A DNA stretch of 64,000 bases, from the NCBI GenBank assembly GCA_964019155.1, contig OZ025244.1, positions 20,676,439-20,740,438 on the forward strand, written 5' to 3'. The notes under the pieces are model-generated. The model was given only the letters and a program-made list of their open reading frames with translations, was not told where the DNA came from and made no database searches. The stretch comes from Osedax fenrisi. Lineage: Eukaryota > Annelida > Polychaeta > Sabellida > Siboglinidae. Below, one piece after another: positions 33,620 to 64,000 of the stretch. Every line of letters begins with the position of its first letter. Positions within the stretch are counted from its first letter, which is position 1. A program made the position numbers and the translations under genes.

Positions 33620-34086
33620 CTTATAACAAAGATTTTCCGAAGGAAAGATATAACACTTACGCGAAATCGTGTAATTCGAATTTGTATACAAAATACCCTG
33701 GTGCCACCTATAGCGGGTTACTTTTAGGAACTATGCGTTGTTTATAATGTAAATTCGTATTTAACTATACACTTTTAAAATGTTAAATAATATGCTTTAA
33801 ATTAATATTTATATGATGAAAACTAAGTGTTCATTACTAATATATAACAAACAAATATGATATGTATGTTTTAAATGCTATAAGTATATATTTAGTGAGT
33901 AAAAGCTAATTTATATTGCATGTAATTTAATAGAGCAATGAAAACATTGTTGTATGCAAACAGAGCCGAACCTAAATCTATTTCAGTGATTTCGATACTA
34001 CTGCTAGCAGCGGTTGGGGCTATTACTAAATTACGTTGCATGCATAGGGAGTGTTATATCTTTGCTTCGCAAAATCTTTGCTTATA
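33620..34086. mobile_element. MITE with roughly 37-bp terminal inverted repeats
   Basis: The left end reads TTATAACAAAGATTTTCCGA then AGGAAAGATATAACACT. The right end reversed reads TTATAAGCAAAGATTTTGCG then AAGCAAAGATATAACACT. Possible TTATAA flanks. Superfamily not assigned; no ORF. Confidence 0.82.
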
Positions 34087-34849
34087 ATGTAATTTCCCCA
34101 TCTTGAATTCATTAATGATTTTAGTGATATAATCACAAAGAAGTGTAAACAAATATTTACTTAGGTGACTTCGCAATACCATTTTATCATCTATTACATA
34201 ACTAATACTAAAAACTAATTAAAAATAATAATATTGATTGTTTGAAATATTATAAATAAATTATTTTAAATAATATTAATAATTCCTTATTATTTATTAT
34301 ATATAATATATATATCATTAATATATTATACATCACCATAAATATTTATTATATCCATATACATTTAATTTTAGGTTTTATTTCAAATATTTATCAATTA
34401 AATAAATATAATTATAAATTAATTAGAAAAAAAAATGTATATATATATATATATATATATATTATTTTTATATACAAATATTTTAAGGGCATACAAATAA
34501 GTATTGAGTACATATTGATATATTTGTGTTTTTATTAATACAAATATATATATAAATATATATATATATATGTGTATGTGTAATACACATTGTGTATATA
34601 TCTATAAAATATATATGTTATATTATTTATCGTAATAATAGTGCATACGCAGGTATATGATTAGAGAAAGCCCCTTGCTTCAAACCAACCCTCTTTGTTT
34701 ACATTCTGTTCACATTAAACTTTAGACAATGCTGTCATTACTATTATAATAGTGTTGACAACATTCTCTAAAGTGTGTAATATATATAAGAATGTAAAAA
34801 ACAGGGTTGTTTTGATAAATATTTATTTAAGTATCTAAATAAATTCATC
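34087..34849. other. AT-rich sequence upstream of PRDM-like exon A
   Basis: TA tracts at 34438-34460 and 34548-34570. Nothing coding. Confidence 0.5.
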
Positions 34850-34851
34850 GC

Positions 34852-34901
<50 letters not shown>

Positions 34902-34950
34902 CTATCTTCATCATTATCATTATCATAATCATCATCGTTATCATCATCGT
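34850..34950 (+). repeat. (ATC)n microsatellite upstream of PRDM-like exon A acceptor
   Basis: About 17 clean ATC units, then interrupted units, run to within about 18 bp of the acceptor GGGCAG|GTG. Confidence 0.92.
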
Positions 34951-34967
34951 TATCATCACACGGGCAG

Positions 34968-63543
<28,576 letters not shown>

Positions 63544-64000
63544 CTTCTCCCTCTAATTCCTTTACAATGGTTATCTTTCGATATAAATTGAACATATAAT
63601 TTTAAATCTATTATTTGATATACTATATCATAAAGGATATTGCGTATAATTTAAATAATAATATATTATCAATATCTAATAGAAATCATTATTTAGATAC
63701 ACCAAATTTGTTCAAATATTTATTAATTAAATCATCCAAAAATCAATATAATTTATATCAAACAAATTGTTAATTTCTTTATTATAAGTTTCCTATAAAT
63801 ATAGTAAATAGTATATAGAGGGAAACATATAACTCACTTGTCTATCATTCTAAAACTATTTATTTAAACCTTGTATACTAAAAACTAAAAAATATACTAC
63901 TTTTATTAAATATATATAAATTGGATAAATATAGTCAGTAACAAACGTCTTTAATTTTAGAAGTATTTATACTTATTTCATATATTAATTGAATACAAAT
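63544..64000. other. AT-rich sequence at the right edge
   Basis: No coding or RNA feature recognised. Either intergenic or a further PRDM-like intron. Confidence 0.5.

Overview
This is an AT-rich metazoan nuclear window. It has spliced genes with many small introns, abundant microsatellites, tRNA-derived SINEs, LINE relics and DNA transposons. The phylum cannot be fixed from sequence alone. An invertebrate is likely, because the protein resemblances are to animal families and the introns are mostly 0.1-3 kb. No bacterial features, CRISPR arrays or rRNA were seen.

Two multi-exon protein genes were reconstructed by joining exons whose splice phases agree. The first, on the minus strand from 19206 leftward past the window edge, is the 5' half of MARCHF6 (TEB4/Doa10), the ER-membrane RING-CH E3 ubiquitin ligase. 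Sixteen coding exons give about 457 residues. The start of exon 17 is present as an array of 35 copies at 1-2487. The second, on the plus strand from 34968 to about 63543, is a PR/SET-domain zinc-finger gene (PRDM type). Fourteen exons give about 1,330-1,380 residues: a complete-looking PR domain, two C2H2 fingers, nuclear-localisation-like basic stretches, a SUMO-interacting motif and a SUMO acceptor motif. A third possible gene is a single-exon 260-residue repeat protein at 30662-31444. A coding-like but stop-interrupted plus-strand segment at 19391-19545 lies head-to-head with MARCHF6.

The most striking signal is that tandem repeats sit on splice sites. The 35-copy, 72-bp minisatellite at the left edge reads, on the minus strand, as a polypyrimidine tract, CAG, and the first codons of the next MARCHF6 exon. 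Every unit is a multiple of three and stop-free. Smaller duplications that carry a splice acceptor or donor plus some exon sequence occur at several other exons of both genes. Other exons abut long triplet or dodecamer arrays. Of 29 inferred donors, 20 have T at intron position +3, often GTTAGT.

Layout: 1-19206, MARCHF6 (minus); 19300-20200, promoter-proximal or divergent region with a small minisatellite and a tRNA-like repeat; 20300-30600, AT-rich DNA with SINEs and a pogo-like element carrying a nested hAT element; 30662-31444, repeat-protein ORF; 31445-34850, AT-rich DNA with an inverted-repeat element; 34968-63543, PRDM-like gene, whose introns hold two LINE relics (37860-40000 minus, 40200-42310 plus), a 2.4-kb TTAA-flanked inverted-repeat element and a Harbinger-like MITE.
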